A stretch of 64,000 nucleotides of DNA from Kribbella monticola (GTDB lineage: Bacteria; Actinomycetota; Actinomycetes; Propionibacteriales; Kribbellaceae): contig NZ_QFXK01000030.1 in the NCBI RefSeq assembly GCF_003261635.1, positions 372,001 through 436,000 of the forward strand, written 5' to 3'. Below, piece by piece: positions 47,913 through 55,957 of this stretch. Below the pieces are notes generated by a model. It did not search any database, had not been told where the DNA came from, and saw nothing but the letters and a program-made list of their open reading frames with translations. The position numbers and the translations under genes were made by a program. Position 1 is the stretch's first letter; each line of letters starts with the position of its first letter.

Positions 47913-50237
47913 TCATTCGTTGTGGAGGACTTCGGCGATGGTGGTGTGGGCGGCGGACCGGGCCGGGACGAAGGCTCCGAGGGCGGAGATCGCGATACCG
48001 GCGAGGACCAGCAGGGCGAGCAGCGGGGCGGGGTAGACCTGCAGCATGAAGTCGGGGATCGCCACCTGGGCGCCGTTGGCCATGGCGGGGACGACCAGGC
48101 GGTGGGCGATGATGCCGAGTGGGATGCCCAGGAGGCCACCGATCGCGCCCAGCGCGGCCATGGACGTCACCACCATCACGACGACCTGGGCGGGGGTCAT
48201 GCCGATCGACTTGAGCATGCCGAGGTCGCGGCGGCGTTCGCGGGTGTTGAGGACGACTGTGTTGAAGACGCCGAGCGCGGCCACGGTCCCCAGCATCAGG
48301 GTCAGCAGGACGACGGTCGCCAGGACGATCGCAACGAAGCTGCCCGATTCCTGACCCGAAGTCTCCTCCAACCCTGAGTCCCCGGCCTGCACGGCCTTGA
48401 CATAGCTGTCCAGGTCCGTGCCGGGCTTCACCTTGATCTCGTACAGCGACGCTCGCAAGTCCGGTGCAACCAACGCCAGCGTCTGCCAGTTCGACAGCAC
48501 CTCCTCACCCGAGTTGTAGAGCGCCTTCCCGACGATCCGTGCCTGAACGTTCTTGCCCTCCGACTGCAGGGTGATCGTGTCGCCGATCGCCAGCCCGTGC
48601 TGGCGAAGGAACCGCTCGGACACGACTACCTGCCCTGGCCCGTCGAACCATCGCCCGCTGAGCATCCGATAGCCGAGCTGCTCGAAGTCCCCGCGATAGA
48701 AGGACACCCGCAGGTCCGTGTTCGTCCCAGCCAGCCGCATCGGCAGCTCCGCACTCGCGATCACCGCCGAAGCGCCCGGAGTCGACCGCAGCAACGCCTC
48801 GTCCTGCGCGTCAGTCAGCTTGGCGACCGGTGGCGCCACCTCACCAGGTGGTGGCGGACCGCTCCCCTTGAGACCTCCGAACATCGTCACGTCGACAGCA
48901 CCGACCCGGCTCGCAGCAGTCTGATAAGAGGTCAACGACTTCCCGAGCCCCACCGCCAGCGTCACGCTGGTGGCCCCGAGTACGACGGCCGCCAGCGTCA
49001 ACGCCGTACGCGCCGGCCGGGCGAACGGAAGCCCGAACCCGAGGCTCACCGCCCGCGGCAACCGAGTGCCACTCAGCCAGCGCTGGGCCCGCAGCCCGCG
49101 GCCGGCTCGCGGCGCACTACCCGCACTGATCGCCTCAGCCGCCGACAGACTCCGCGCTCGAAGCGCAGGGACCAGAGCGGACAGCGCGACCAGGGCAGGT
49201 ACGCCGAGCAGCGCGGCCACGTCCACCCAGACCGCTACGCCGACACCACCCGCGCCGTAGTTCTCGAAGGCCCTCGTCAGCAACGACTCTGCGAGCACAT
49301 TGCCCAGGACCGTGCCGATCGCGCAGCCGGCGAACGCCGGGATGGACACCATCGCCAGATAGACCGTCATCACCTGGGTAGGGGTGAACCCGAGCGCCTT
49401 GAGTACGCCGATGTGCTTGAAGCCGGCGACCACAGCACCGCTGACCACGTTCGCCACGATCAGTACGGCGACCGCCAACCCGAGCCAGCCGAACACCATC
49501 AAGAACGGCACGAAGGTGTTCGGTTCGCCGGTGGCGAGTGCTCGCAGCGCAAGGTAGGACTGGGTGCCCACCAGTGCGCCGGACGGCAGACCGGAGGTCA
49601 CCGCCGACTGACCAGCCGACACCTGCTCGTTGGTCGCGGCCTGGGCGAAGCGGTACAGCATCTGCGTCGACGTCGGCTCCAACGACGTCATCTGCGCCGG
49701 CGCGACCCAGGCGTCGGCCGATCCGCTCACGCTGTAGGCGAACCCGACGATGGTCATCCGGTGGCTGCGGGCCAGGGTGAGCGTCCCACCCAACGTCGGC
49801 GCACCACGCCCGCTGGAGTCGGTCGGGTTCCGGTTCATCACGATCTCGCCCGGCTTGGTTGCCCAGCGTCCCTTCCACACGTTGAGCCGGTCGACCGTCC
49901 CGCCGGCGTCCGCGCGTCCCACCACCACCAGAGACGTCTCTGGTCCACCGGTGTCCATGTCGAGGGTCGCCTGGCCGAACGGTCCCGCCACGGCGGCCGC
50001 AGTACGAGCCGACTCGGTGAGCTGGGCGTCGCTGACCTTGGTCCGGTCGTACGACGCGACCAAGTGTGCACCGCTCTGCCTCGCGTACGCCTGGTCGAAG
50101 GGACCACTCGACGCCGCCAGCAGTCCCAGCGCCACGACGATCATCGAGGTGGACAGCATCACGACCACTCCGATGATCAAGGTCTGCATCCGGCGCCGTC
50201 GGACCGCTGCTCGCGACACCGGCCACACGGCGCTCAC
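47913..50237 (-). CDS. FtsX/MacB-type ABC transporter permease
   Basis: 774 residues. The layout is TM1 near residue 20, a large periplasmic domain, TM block 2-4 (about 245-365), a second TM near 425, a second periplasmic domain and a final TM block (about 640-760), i.e. a duplicated FtsX permease in one chain. FtsX signatures: GFKHIGVLKALGFTPTQVMTVY and RDLGMLKSIGMTPAQVVVMV. Coupled by overlap to its ATPase. Such transporters use ATP for mechanotransmission: antimicrobial peptide or lipoprotein extrusion. Confidence 0.92.
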   Translation of the reverse strand: MSAVWPVSRAAVRRRRMQTLIIGVVVMLSTSMIVVALGLLAASSGPFDQAYARQSGAHLVASYDRTKVSDAQLTESARTAAAVAGPFGQATLDMDTGGPETSLVVVGRADAGGTVDRLNVWKGRWATKPGEIVMNRNPTDSSGRGAPTLGGTLTLARSHRMTIVGFAYSVSGSADAWVAPAQMTSLEPTSTQMLYRFAQAATNEQVSAGQSAVTSGLPSGALVGTQSYLALRALATGEPNTFVPFLMVFGWLGLAVAVLIVANVVSGAVVAGFKHIGVLKALGFTPTQVMTVYLAMVSIPAFAGCAIGTVLGNVLAESLLTRAFENYGAGGVGVAVWVDVAALLGVPALVALSALVPALRARSLSAAEAISAGSAPRAGRGLRAQRWLSGTRLPRAVSLGFGLPFARPARTALTLAAVVLGATSVTLAVGLGKSLTSYQTAASRVGAVDVTMFGGLKGSGPPPPGEVAPPVAKLTDAQDEALLRSTPGASAVIASAELPMRLAGTNTDLRVSFYRGDFEQLGYRMLSGRWFDGPGQVVVSERFLRQHGLAIGDTITLQSEGKNVQARIVGKALYNSGEEVLSNWQTLALVAPDLRASLYEIKVKPGTDLDSYVKAVQAGDSGLEETSGQESGSFVAIVLATVVLLTLMLGTVAALGVFNTVVLNTRERRRDLGMLKSIGMTPAQVVVMVVTSMAALGAIGGLLGIPLGIIAHRLVVPAMANGAQVAIPDFMLQVYPAPLLALLVLAGIAISALGAFVPARSAAHTTIAEVLHNE

Positions 50238-50941
50238 GACGTACGCTCCAGGCTGCGCTCGCCCGCGATCTGCCCGTCGACGAACTCGATGACGCGGCTG
50301 GCGCAGCGCGTCGCGAGTTGTTGGTCATGGGTCACCAGGAGCAGCGTCTGGCCGATCTGGTTGAGGTCCAGCAGGAGATCCATCACCTGTTCGCCGGCGC
50401 GCGTGTCCAGTGCACCGGTCGGCTCGTCGGCCAGCAGCACGGCTGGGCGGTTCATCAGCGCCCGGGCGACGGCAACGCGTTGCCGTTCGCCGCCACTCAG
50501 TTGGGCTGGGTAGATGTTCCGGCGGTCGGCGATGCCGAGTTCCTCGAAAAGTTCCTCGGCACGCTTCCGGGCAGCCGAGGCCGACCTACCGGTCAGCTGC
50601 GCGGCCAGTGCGACGTTGTCGAGGGCGGACAGATCGTCCAACAGGTTGAAGAATTGGAAGATCATGCCGATCCGCCGGCGCCGGTACAGCGCCAGGCCCT
50701 TCTCGTCCAGCCTGCCCAGGTCGTCGCCGTGCACCATGACGGACCCTGAGGTCGGCCGGTCCAGTCCGGCGACCATGCTGAGCAGCGTGGACTTGCCGCT
50801 GCCCGACGGTCCCATCACCGCAACGGCCTCGCCGGCGCGAATCTCCAGCGATACCCCGTCCAGTGCGACAGAGTCGCCGTACTCCTTGCGTACTGCGGTG
50901 AGCCGTACAACCGCCTGCCCGTTGCCTTCGTCATCCGTCAT
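50234..50941 (-). CDS. ABC transporter ATP-binding protein (MacB/LolD family)
   Basis: 235 residues. It has Walker A GPSGSGKSTLL, the LolD/MacB-family insertion MIFQFFNLLDDLSALDNV, signature LSGGERQRVAVARAL, Walker B VLLADEPTGALD and H-loop LLVTHD. The overlap with the permease gene makes a two-component transporter. The operon is divergent from a histidine kinase/response regulator pair that could control it. Confidence 0.95.
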   Translation of the reverse strand: MTDDEGNGQAVVRLTAVRKEYGDSVALDGVSLEIRAGEAVAVMGPSGSGKSTLLSMVAGLDRPTSGSVMVHGDDLGRLDEKGLALYRRRRIGMIFQFFNLLDDLSALDNVALAAQLTGRSASAARKRAEELFEELGIADRRNIYPAQLSGGERQRVAVARALMNRPAVLLADEPTGALDTRAGEQVMDLLLDLNQIGQTLLLVTHDQQLATRCASRVIEFVDGQIAGERSLERTS

Positions 50942-51079
50942 GCGCTCACGCTAGAACCGCCGGCGCACGCTGGACGTCAGCCTGCCGGCGTACTGTCCGC
51001 GCCCGGTCATCCCGCAGATGTACGGCGTGCCCCCAGCGGATGATGCCGAATCCGAAGCGCCTTTGGGAGAGTGGTTCTC

Positions 51080-51877
51080 GTGACCACGATCTGGCTGCTC
51101 GTCGCTGTGCTGGCCTGCCTGGCCGCCGGGGCGCTCGCGGTGGCCCTGGTCCGGGCGCGGCGGGCGCACGCTCGCGCGTTGGAGGAGCGCGGATGGTTGC
51201 TCGAGCGCGAACGGGAGAGCGCAGCGCAGACCGCGGTCGACGCCGAGCGGGCCCGGATCGCCCACGATCTGCACGACATCGTCAGCCACAACGTGAGCGT
51301 GATGGTGATCCAGGCCGGGGCCGCGCGGCACGTGCTGGCGACCGAGCCGGCTGAAGCCGAGGCAGCGCTGCTCGCGGTCGAGGCGGCCGGGCGCGACACG
51401 ATGGCCGAGCTGCGGCATCTACTCGGTCTGCTCGCACCGCCGTCCGATGGTCAAGAAGACGATCGGCTGTCTCCACAGCCGAGCCTGAGCCGGCTCAGTC
51501 CGCTGATCGACCGGATCGCCTTCGCCGGATTGCCGGTGGAGGTGCGGATCTCGGGTGAGCCGAGGCCACTTCCGGCCGGAGTCGACGTCACGGCGTACCG
51601 GATCATCCAGGAGGCGCTGACCAACGCACTCAGGCATGGCGACGGGGTGAAGGCGGAGGTGACGGTGCGATACGCCGACCACGCGTTGCGGGTCGAGATC
51701 CTGAACACCGGGCCGAGCATCCTGACCGGTGGGCGTTCACCGGTCGCCGGTGGCGAGGGACGCGGGCTGGTGGGGTTGCGGCAGCGGGTGGCCGTGTACG
51801 GCGGCGATCTGGATGCGCGGCGCCGGTTGGGTGGCGGGTTCCGGGTCCGCGCGAAGATCCCGCTGGAGCGCCTGTGA
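51080..51877 (+). CDS. NarL-type sensor histidine kinase
   Basis: 265 residues from GTG at 51080, nine bases after GGGAGA. It has one N-terminal TM helix (about 4-25) and very little outside the membrane, then a HisKA_3 dimerisation domain with the phospho-acceptor in RIAHDLHDIVSHNVSVMVIQA, and a GHKL ATPase domain with EALTNALRHG and GRGLVGLRQRV. The small sensory part is typical of kinases that sense through a partner transporter, such as the adjacent ABC system. GTGA overlap with the regulator. Confidence 0.92.
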   Translation: MTTIWLLVAVLACLAAGALAVALVRARRAHARALEERGWLLERERESAAQTAVDAERARIAHDLHDIVSHNVSVMVIQAGAARHVLATEPAEAEAALLAVEAAGRDTMAELRHLLGLLAPPSDGQEDDRLSPQPSLSRLSPLIDRIAFAGLPVEVRISGEPRPLPAGVDVTAYRIIQEALTNALRHGDGVKAEVTVRYADHALRVEILNTGPSILTGGRSPVAGGEGRGLVGLRQRVAVYGGDLDARRRLGGGFRVRAKIPLERL

Positions 51878-52539
51878 CGACCGCCCTCCGGGTCGTCATC
51901 GCCGATGACCAGGCCCTGGTGCGGACCGGGTTCCGGATGATCCTGACCGCGCACGGCATCGAGGTCGTCGGCGAGGCGGCCGACGGTGCCGAGGCCGTCG
52001 AGGCGGTTCGCCGGCTGGGGCCGGACGTCGTACTCATGGACATCCGGATGCCGACGATGGACGGCCTGGAGGCGACCCGCCGCATCCTGGCCGAGCAGAC
52101 GGGCTGCCGGGTCCTGATCCTCACCACCTTCGATCTGGATCGCTACGTGTACGCCGCCTTGGCGGCCGGAGCCAGCGGGTTCCTGCTGAAGGACGTCACC
52201 CCTGAGCACCTGGCGGCGGCGGTCCGGCTGGTCACCACTGGCGACGCCCTGCTGGCTCCCTCGATCACGCGGCGACTGGTGGAGCGGTTCGCCACGCCCG
52301 CACCGACCCAGCCCGCGATCCATCGCGACCTCGCCGCCCTGACGCCACGCGAACTCGAGGTCCTCACCCTGATGGGCCATGGGCTGTCGAACGCCGAGCT
52401 CGCCACCGAGCTGACGCTGAGCGAGGCGACGGTCAAGACCCACGTCGCGCGGATCTTCGCCAAGCTCACCCTCCGCGACCGAGCCCAGGCCGTCGTCCTC
52501 GCCTACGAAACCGGCCTGGTGTCCCCCGGCGACCGCTGA
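51874..52539 (+). CDS. NarL/LuxR-family response regulator
   Basis: 221 residues. The receiver has the acidic pair in VVIADDQALVRTGF, the phospho-acceptor Asp in VVLMDIRMP, the Thr in LILTTFD and the Lys in FLLKDV. The C-terminal LuxR helix-turn-helix is LTPRELEVLTLMGHGLSNAELATELTLSEATVKTHVARI. It is the cognate partner of the overlapping histidine kinase and probably controls the divergent ABC operon. It overlaps the 3' end of the P450 gene by 37 bases. Confidence 0.95.
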   Translation: MTTALRVVIADDQALVRTGFRMILTAHGIEVVGEAADGAEAVEAVRRLGPDVVLMDIRMPTMDGLEATRRILAEQTGCRVLILTTFDLDRYVYAALAAGASGFLLKDVTPEHLAAAVRLVTTGDALLAPSITRRLVERFATPAPTQPAIHRDLAALTPRELEVLTLMGHGLSNAELATELTLSEATVKTHVARIFAKLTLRDRAQAVVLAYETGLVSPGDR

Positions 52540-53636
52540 GCGACCAGCACGCGCGCCGGAGCCCGGAACGACAACAGCTCGATCATCGGCGGCTCCGCCT
52601 CGACAGCCCGTACTGCGGCCAGCAGCGGCCCGGCGCATTCCAGCGCCACCCGGGTCTCGAGCCGGGCAAGACCTGCCCCGAGGCAGCGATGAATCCCGAG
52701 CCCGAAGGCCAGATCGGCCGGACCGCCGTGCCCCGACAATCCGAGCAGCACCGGCGCACCAGCAGGCAGCTCGACGTCCCCGAGCGCAACCGGCTCAGCG
52801 GTGACCCGTCGCCAAGTCGGGACCGAGGACGACTCACGCAGTACGAGCTCGACCAGCTCCGCCACGTCCCCGATCACCGAGCCGACCGCCCGATGGAAGG
52901 CCGCCGAGATCAGCTGAGTCGTCGTCTCCTGGCCGGCGATCAACAGGAAGTACGCAACCGCGCACACCTCCTCGTCGCTCAACCCGAGTCCGACCAGCAC
53001 CCCGAACAGATCGTCAGCAGGCTGCACGCGTGCCGCCGTCACCCGCTTCCGCAACCACGCGTAGAACTCGGCCGCACTGTGCGCAAGCTCAAGCTGCCGA
53101 TCCTCGTCCGGCCACCCCCAGAACAACTCCAGGGATTCCCGCCCCCACGCCTTCAACGCCGGTACGTCGACGTCGCGCACCCCGAGCATCTCCAGCAACA
53201 CCAGCGCCGGCGGCTCCGCGGCCACCACCTCGACCAGATCCACCGGCCCCTTGGCCAACAACCCCGTCGCAACGGCAATTCGCTCACTCACCAGCCGACG
53301 AGTCAACGGCTCCACCGCAGCAACCCGAGCCGGGCTAAAGAACCGCGCCACCGCCGCCCGAATCGGCCGGTGCGACGCCCCCGCGTTGTTGGCCAACGTC
53401 GGCGGCAACGCGAACCCAACCCCCTGCAACACCCGCAACGCCTTCACGCTCAACGCGGTATGCGCCACCACCGCGTTGTCCGGCCGAAACCGCTCCGGAT
53501 CCAGCAGCACCCCTCGAACCTCGCCCGGATCATCGACAACCCACATCCCGAGCACTTCGTCATACCGAGCCGGACACCGAGTCACGCAGCTAGTGTCCGG
53601 ATCGGCCGGGCCGAACAGTCGGTCGGGGGTGCCCAC
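52503..53636 (-). CDS. cytochrome P450
   Basis: 377 residues, slightly short for a bacterial P450. Motifs: I-helix LIAGQETTTQ, K-helix LRESS with downstream Arg (PTWRRV), and the heme-binding FGLGIHRCLGAGLARLE with the thiolate Cys. It should carry out a monooxygenation with electrons from a ferredoxin; no redox partner lies nearby. GTG start; its 3' end overlaps the response regulator. Confidence 0.94.
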   Translation of the reverse strand: MGTPDRLFGPADPDTSCVTRCPARYDEVLGMWVVDDPGEVRGVLLDPERFRPDNAVVAHTALSVKALRVLQGVGFALPPTLANNAGASHRPIRAAVARFFSPARVAAVEPLTRRLVSERIAVATGLLAKGPVDLVEVVAAEPPALVLLEMLGVRDVDVPALKAWGRESLELFWGWPDEDRQLELAHSAAEFYAWLRKRVTAARVQPADDLFGVLVGLGLSDEEVCAVAYFLLIAGQETTTQLISAAFHRAVGSVIGDVAELVELVLRESSSVPTWRRVTAEPVALGDVELPAGAPVLLGLSGHGGPADLAFGLGIHRCLGAGLARLETRVALECAGPLLAAVRAVEAEPPMIELLSFRAPARVLVAQRSPGDTRPVS

Positions 53637-53724
53637 CCGGATATCGAGCCGGGCCCTGCGGTGCCCACCCCGGTCGCGAGCTGCGCCCTGGGGTGTTCAC
53701 CCGGGTGGCGAGCCGGGCCTGGGG
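53629..53724. repeat. three imperfect 32-bp repeats at the P450 5' end
   Basis: Units starting GTGCCCACCC, GTGCCCACCC and GTGTTCACCC lie at 53629, 53661 and 53693, each about 32 bases, with GCGAGC/TCGAGC at a fixed place. The first covers the P450 start codon. The function is unknown; an expanded regulatory region is possible. Confidence 0.65.
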
Positions 53725-53727
53725 ATG

Positions 53728-53748
53728 CCCTAGGGAGCAGCCCTAGGG
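53728..53748 (+). promoter_or_regulatory. CCCTAGGG double site upstream of the LuxR-type regulator
   Basis: The eight-base palindrome CCCTAGGG occurs twice (53728-53735 and 53741-53748) separated by AGCAG, about 55 bases before the regulator's start codon. Spacing of 13 bases puts the two sites on similar faces of DNA only loosely. It could bind the regulator itself or a neighbour. Confidence 0.5.
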
Positions 53749-53802
53749 ACTGTGATCGCCCGAACGCGCATCGTGGTGCTACCGCACACCAGGGAGGCAC
53801 CA

Positions 53803-54429
53803 ATGAGTGTTCGTTGGCCGGTTTACGCGTATTCGTCCGATCCGATCTCCCGGTCGGGGATCGAGAGTCAGCTGCGGTTCCAGCCCGATCTCCGGGTCGT
53901 CCAGGAGGACCAGCTCGACGACGCCGTGGTCGCCGTGGTCGCTGCCGAGACACCCGACGGGCCCACGCTCGACCGGCTCGGCGAGCTCCGCCGGCGCGGG
54001 CTGGACAAGCTGATCCTCGTCGTGGCGAACCTCAACGACAGCGATCTGATCGCGGTGATCGAGGCGGGCGTCTGCTCGCTCATCCGCCGCGCCGATGTCA
54101 CCCCCGCGAAACTGGCCGACCTGGTCAAGCGCGCCGCCGTCGGCGAGGCCGAACTCCCACCCGACCTGCTGACCCGGCTGCTGCGCCAGGTCTCCCACGT
54201 CCAGAACGACGTCCTGACCCCGCGCGGCCTGCGGCTCGCCGGCCTCTCACCGCGCGAGACCGCGATCCTCAAACTGGTCGCGGAAGGGCTCGACACCGAC
54301 GAGATCGCCGGCCAGTTGGCGTACTCGCCGCGCACCGTGAAGAACGTCCTGCACGGCGTGACCACCCGCTACCAGCTCCGCAACCGCTCCCACGCGGTCG
54401 CCTACGCCCTCCGCGAAGGCCTGATCTGA
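53803..54429 (+). CDS. LuxR-family regulator with degenerate receiver domain (eCIS-border)
   Basis: 208 residues from the ATG at 53803 with AGGGAGG upstream. The N-terminal 120 residues have the shape of a receiver (alternating hydrophobic strands, LILVVANLNDSDLI, GVCSLIRRADVTP) but lack the paired acidic residues and have AAET where the phospho-acceptor Asp should be. The C-terminal LuxR domain is intact: LSPRETAILKLVAEGLDTDEIAGQLAYSPRTVKNVLHGV. Its activity is therefore not controlled by phosphorylation. It stands at the border of the eCIS gene cluster and is a candidate regulator of it. Confidence 0.88.
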   Translation: MSVRWPVYAYSSDPISRSGIESQLRFQPDLRVVQEDQLDDAVVAVVAAETPDGPTLDRLGELRRRGLDKLILVVANLNDSDLIAVIEAGVCSLIRRADVTPAKLADLVKRAAVGEAELPPDLLTRLLRQVSHVQNDVLTPRGLRLAGLSPRETAILKLVAEGLDTDEIAGQLAYSPRTVKNVLHGVTTRYQLRNRSHAVAYALREGLI

Positions 54430-54465
54430 GAACTGACACAGCGTTCTCGTCGCAGAGACACTGTT

Positions 54466-55785
54466 TCACGACAGCTTGCCCGAGAACGACACCGACGGGG
54501 TGCAGTGGTCCGATCCGGTCCCGGGTGTCGTGCAGTTCACCGAGACCACGACCGGTTGACCGGGGTTCGCGTGCAGCGGTTCGAGGTAGTGGTAGTCGAG
54601 GTCCCGGAAGTTCGCCAGGCCGGTCTCCAAGACGATGTCCGTACCGATCGCGATCCGCAGGATGCCGTTGTCACCGCGCGGGTTCTGCAACACCAGATCC
54701 GCGATGTCGACCTTGCTGCGCCGGTCCGGTGCCGTGTACTTGAAGTCGGTGAACGACCCGTCCGTCACGACCTTGGCGCTGGTGGCGATGCGGAAGCTGA
54801 CCGGTCCGTTCGGCGCCGGCGTACCGGATGCTTTGCCGGGCGCCGGTGTCGGGCTCGGCTTCGCCGCCGGCTTGCTCGCGGCGGCGGAGGACGGCTTCGG
54901 TCCCGGCGTCGGGCTCGACTCAAGACCGGCCGCCTGCCGCGCAACGGTCGCAGCAGCGCCGGCCTGCTGAGCCGCGGCGGTCGCTTTGGAAGCGGCAGTC
55001 TCCGCCTTGGCGACCTGCTGCTGAGTCTGCTCAGTCGCAGTCGACACCACCGCAGGCTTGAGCAACGCATACCAGGCACCGATCGCCGCGACCACCAGCA
55101 CAGCGCAAGCGACAAGGGCAGGCAGCAACCACTTCGGTATCAGCTGCTCCTGCTGAACCACGCCGTTGAGCTCGACGGGTTCAGGTCCGCCCGTGGCGAC
55201 AACCTGGAAAGGCAACGATCGCGGCTGGCCGCGCAGGAACCGACGATGCGGGATCGCCCGGACCTTGACGATCGTCGCCGTACCGGGCGCTGTCGTGACC
55301 AGCGGCTGATCGGTCTCGAGCCGCAGCTCGTCCTCAGGGTCGTGCAAGGTGATCTCGACCGGTGTCGGGGTGTTGCCGAGGTTGTCCACGGCCAGCCGGA
55401 ACTTCGCACGGCGTTTGGCTCTCCGTTTGGCCGGCACCAGTTCGGCGACCACCTGCTGGAAGGCGGCGACCTCGACCGCCCCTTCCTCCACCACCGAGGC
55501 AGCCGGCTCCTCCCGCGAACCGACCCGTACGCCGAAGGGGTGCCGCCCGGCGGTGACCTCAGCCGACCTCGGCGGTTTGAAGACGACCGCGGCGGTCGCA
55601 CTGGCAGCCGGCATCAGATTGACCACCGGCGGCTCGATCGTCACCCACTCCGCCGCGTCACCGACGAGCGAGAACGTGAACTGGTCGACCAGCCGGCCGG
55701 TGTTGGTGATCGCCAGCTCGCACCGGCCGGTCTCGCCCGGGACGACCTCGAGGAACTCACTCGACAAGGAAACGGTGGCTGCCAT
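54466..55785 (-). CDS. single-TM protein with N-terminal CARDB-like domains, eCIS-associated
   Basis: 439 residues from the ATG at 55785 (homology starts AATVSLSSEFLEVVPGE); a longer start at 55812 is in frame. Residues 1-215 are two beta-sandwich repeats (CARDB/NPCBM-like: NTGRLVDQFTFSL, DNLGNTPTPVEITL). A TM helix follows (about 222-245), then a coiled-coil/Pro-rich linker and a C-terminal beta domain with one NCTTPG disulfide pair. Orientation suggests a cytoplasmic N-terminal part and an outer C-terminal domain. I infer a membrane anchor or adaptor for the contractile system. Confidence 0.78.
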   Translation of the reverse strand: MAATVSLSSEFLEVVPGETGRCELAITNTGRLVDQFTFSLVGDAAEWVTIEPPVVNLMPAASATAAVVFKPPRSAEVTAGRHPFGVRVGSREEPAASVVEEGAVEVAAFQQVVAELVPAKRRAKRRAKFRLAVDNLGNTPTPVEITLHDPEDELRLETDQPLVTTAPGTATIVKVRAIPHRRFLRGQPRSLPFQVVATGGPEPVELNGVVQQEQLIPKWLLPALVACAVLVVAAIGAWYALLKPAVVSTATEQTQQQVAKAETAASKATAAAQQAGAAATVARQAAGLESSPTPGPKPSSAAASKPAAKPSPTPAPGKASGTPAPNGPVSFRIATSAKVVTDGSFTDFKYTAPDRRSKVDIADLVLQNPRGDNGILRIAIGTDIVLETGLANFRDLDYHYLEPLHANPGQPVVVSVNCTTPGTGSDHCTPSVSFSGKLS

Positions 55786-55957
55786 GCCGCTCAGCGTGCC
55801 CTGGCGCGGCACCGGCCAGGCAGCGGCACGGGGCTAACCGGACGCGACACGATTCCTGCCTGATAAGGCAATCCAGCCATCCCCTTGGCTCCCGCGATCG
55901 GGCACCGGCGACCGCCTGCCCGGCCCTAGGATCGAACCAGCCGACCAGGGGGTCCCG

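Noticed and set aside
48597..50513. 638-codon open frame antisense to the ABC permease and ATPase
   Set aside because: Both transporter genes are clearly coding on the other strand; the antisense translation is rich in Arg, His, Gln and Pro.
50942..51070. CATCC/GGATG inverted repeat between the ABC operon and the histidine kinase
   Set aside because: Arms are short and imperfect with a large gap, so I could not call an operator from sequence alone.
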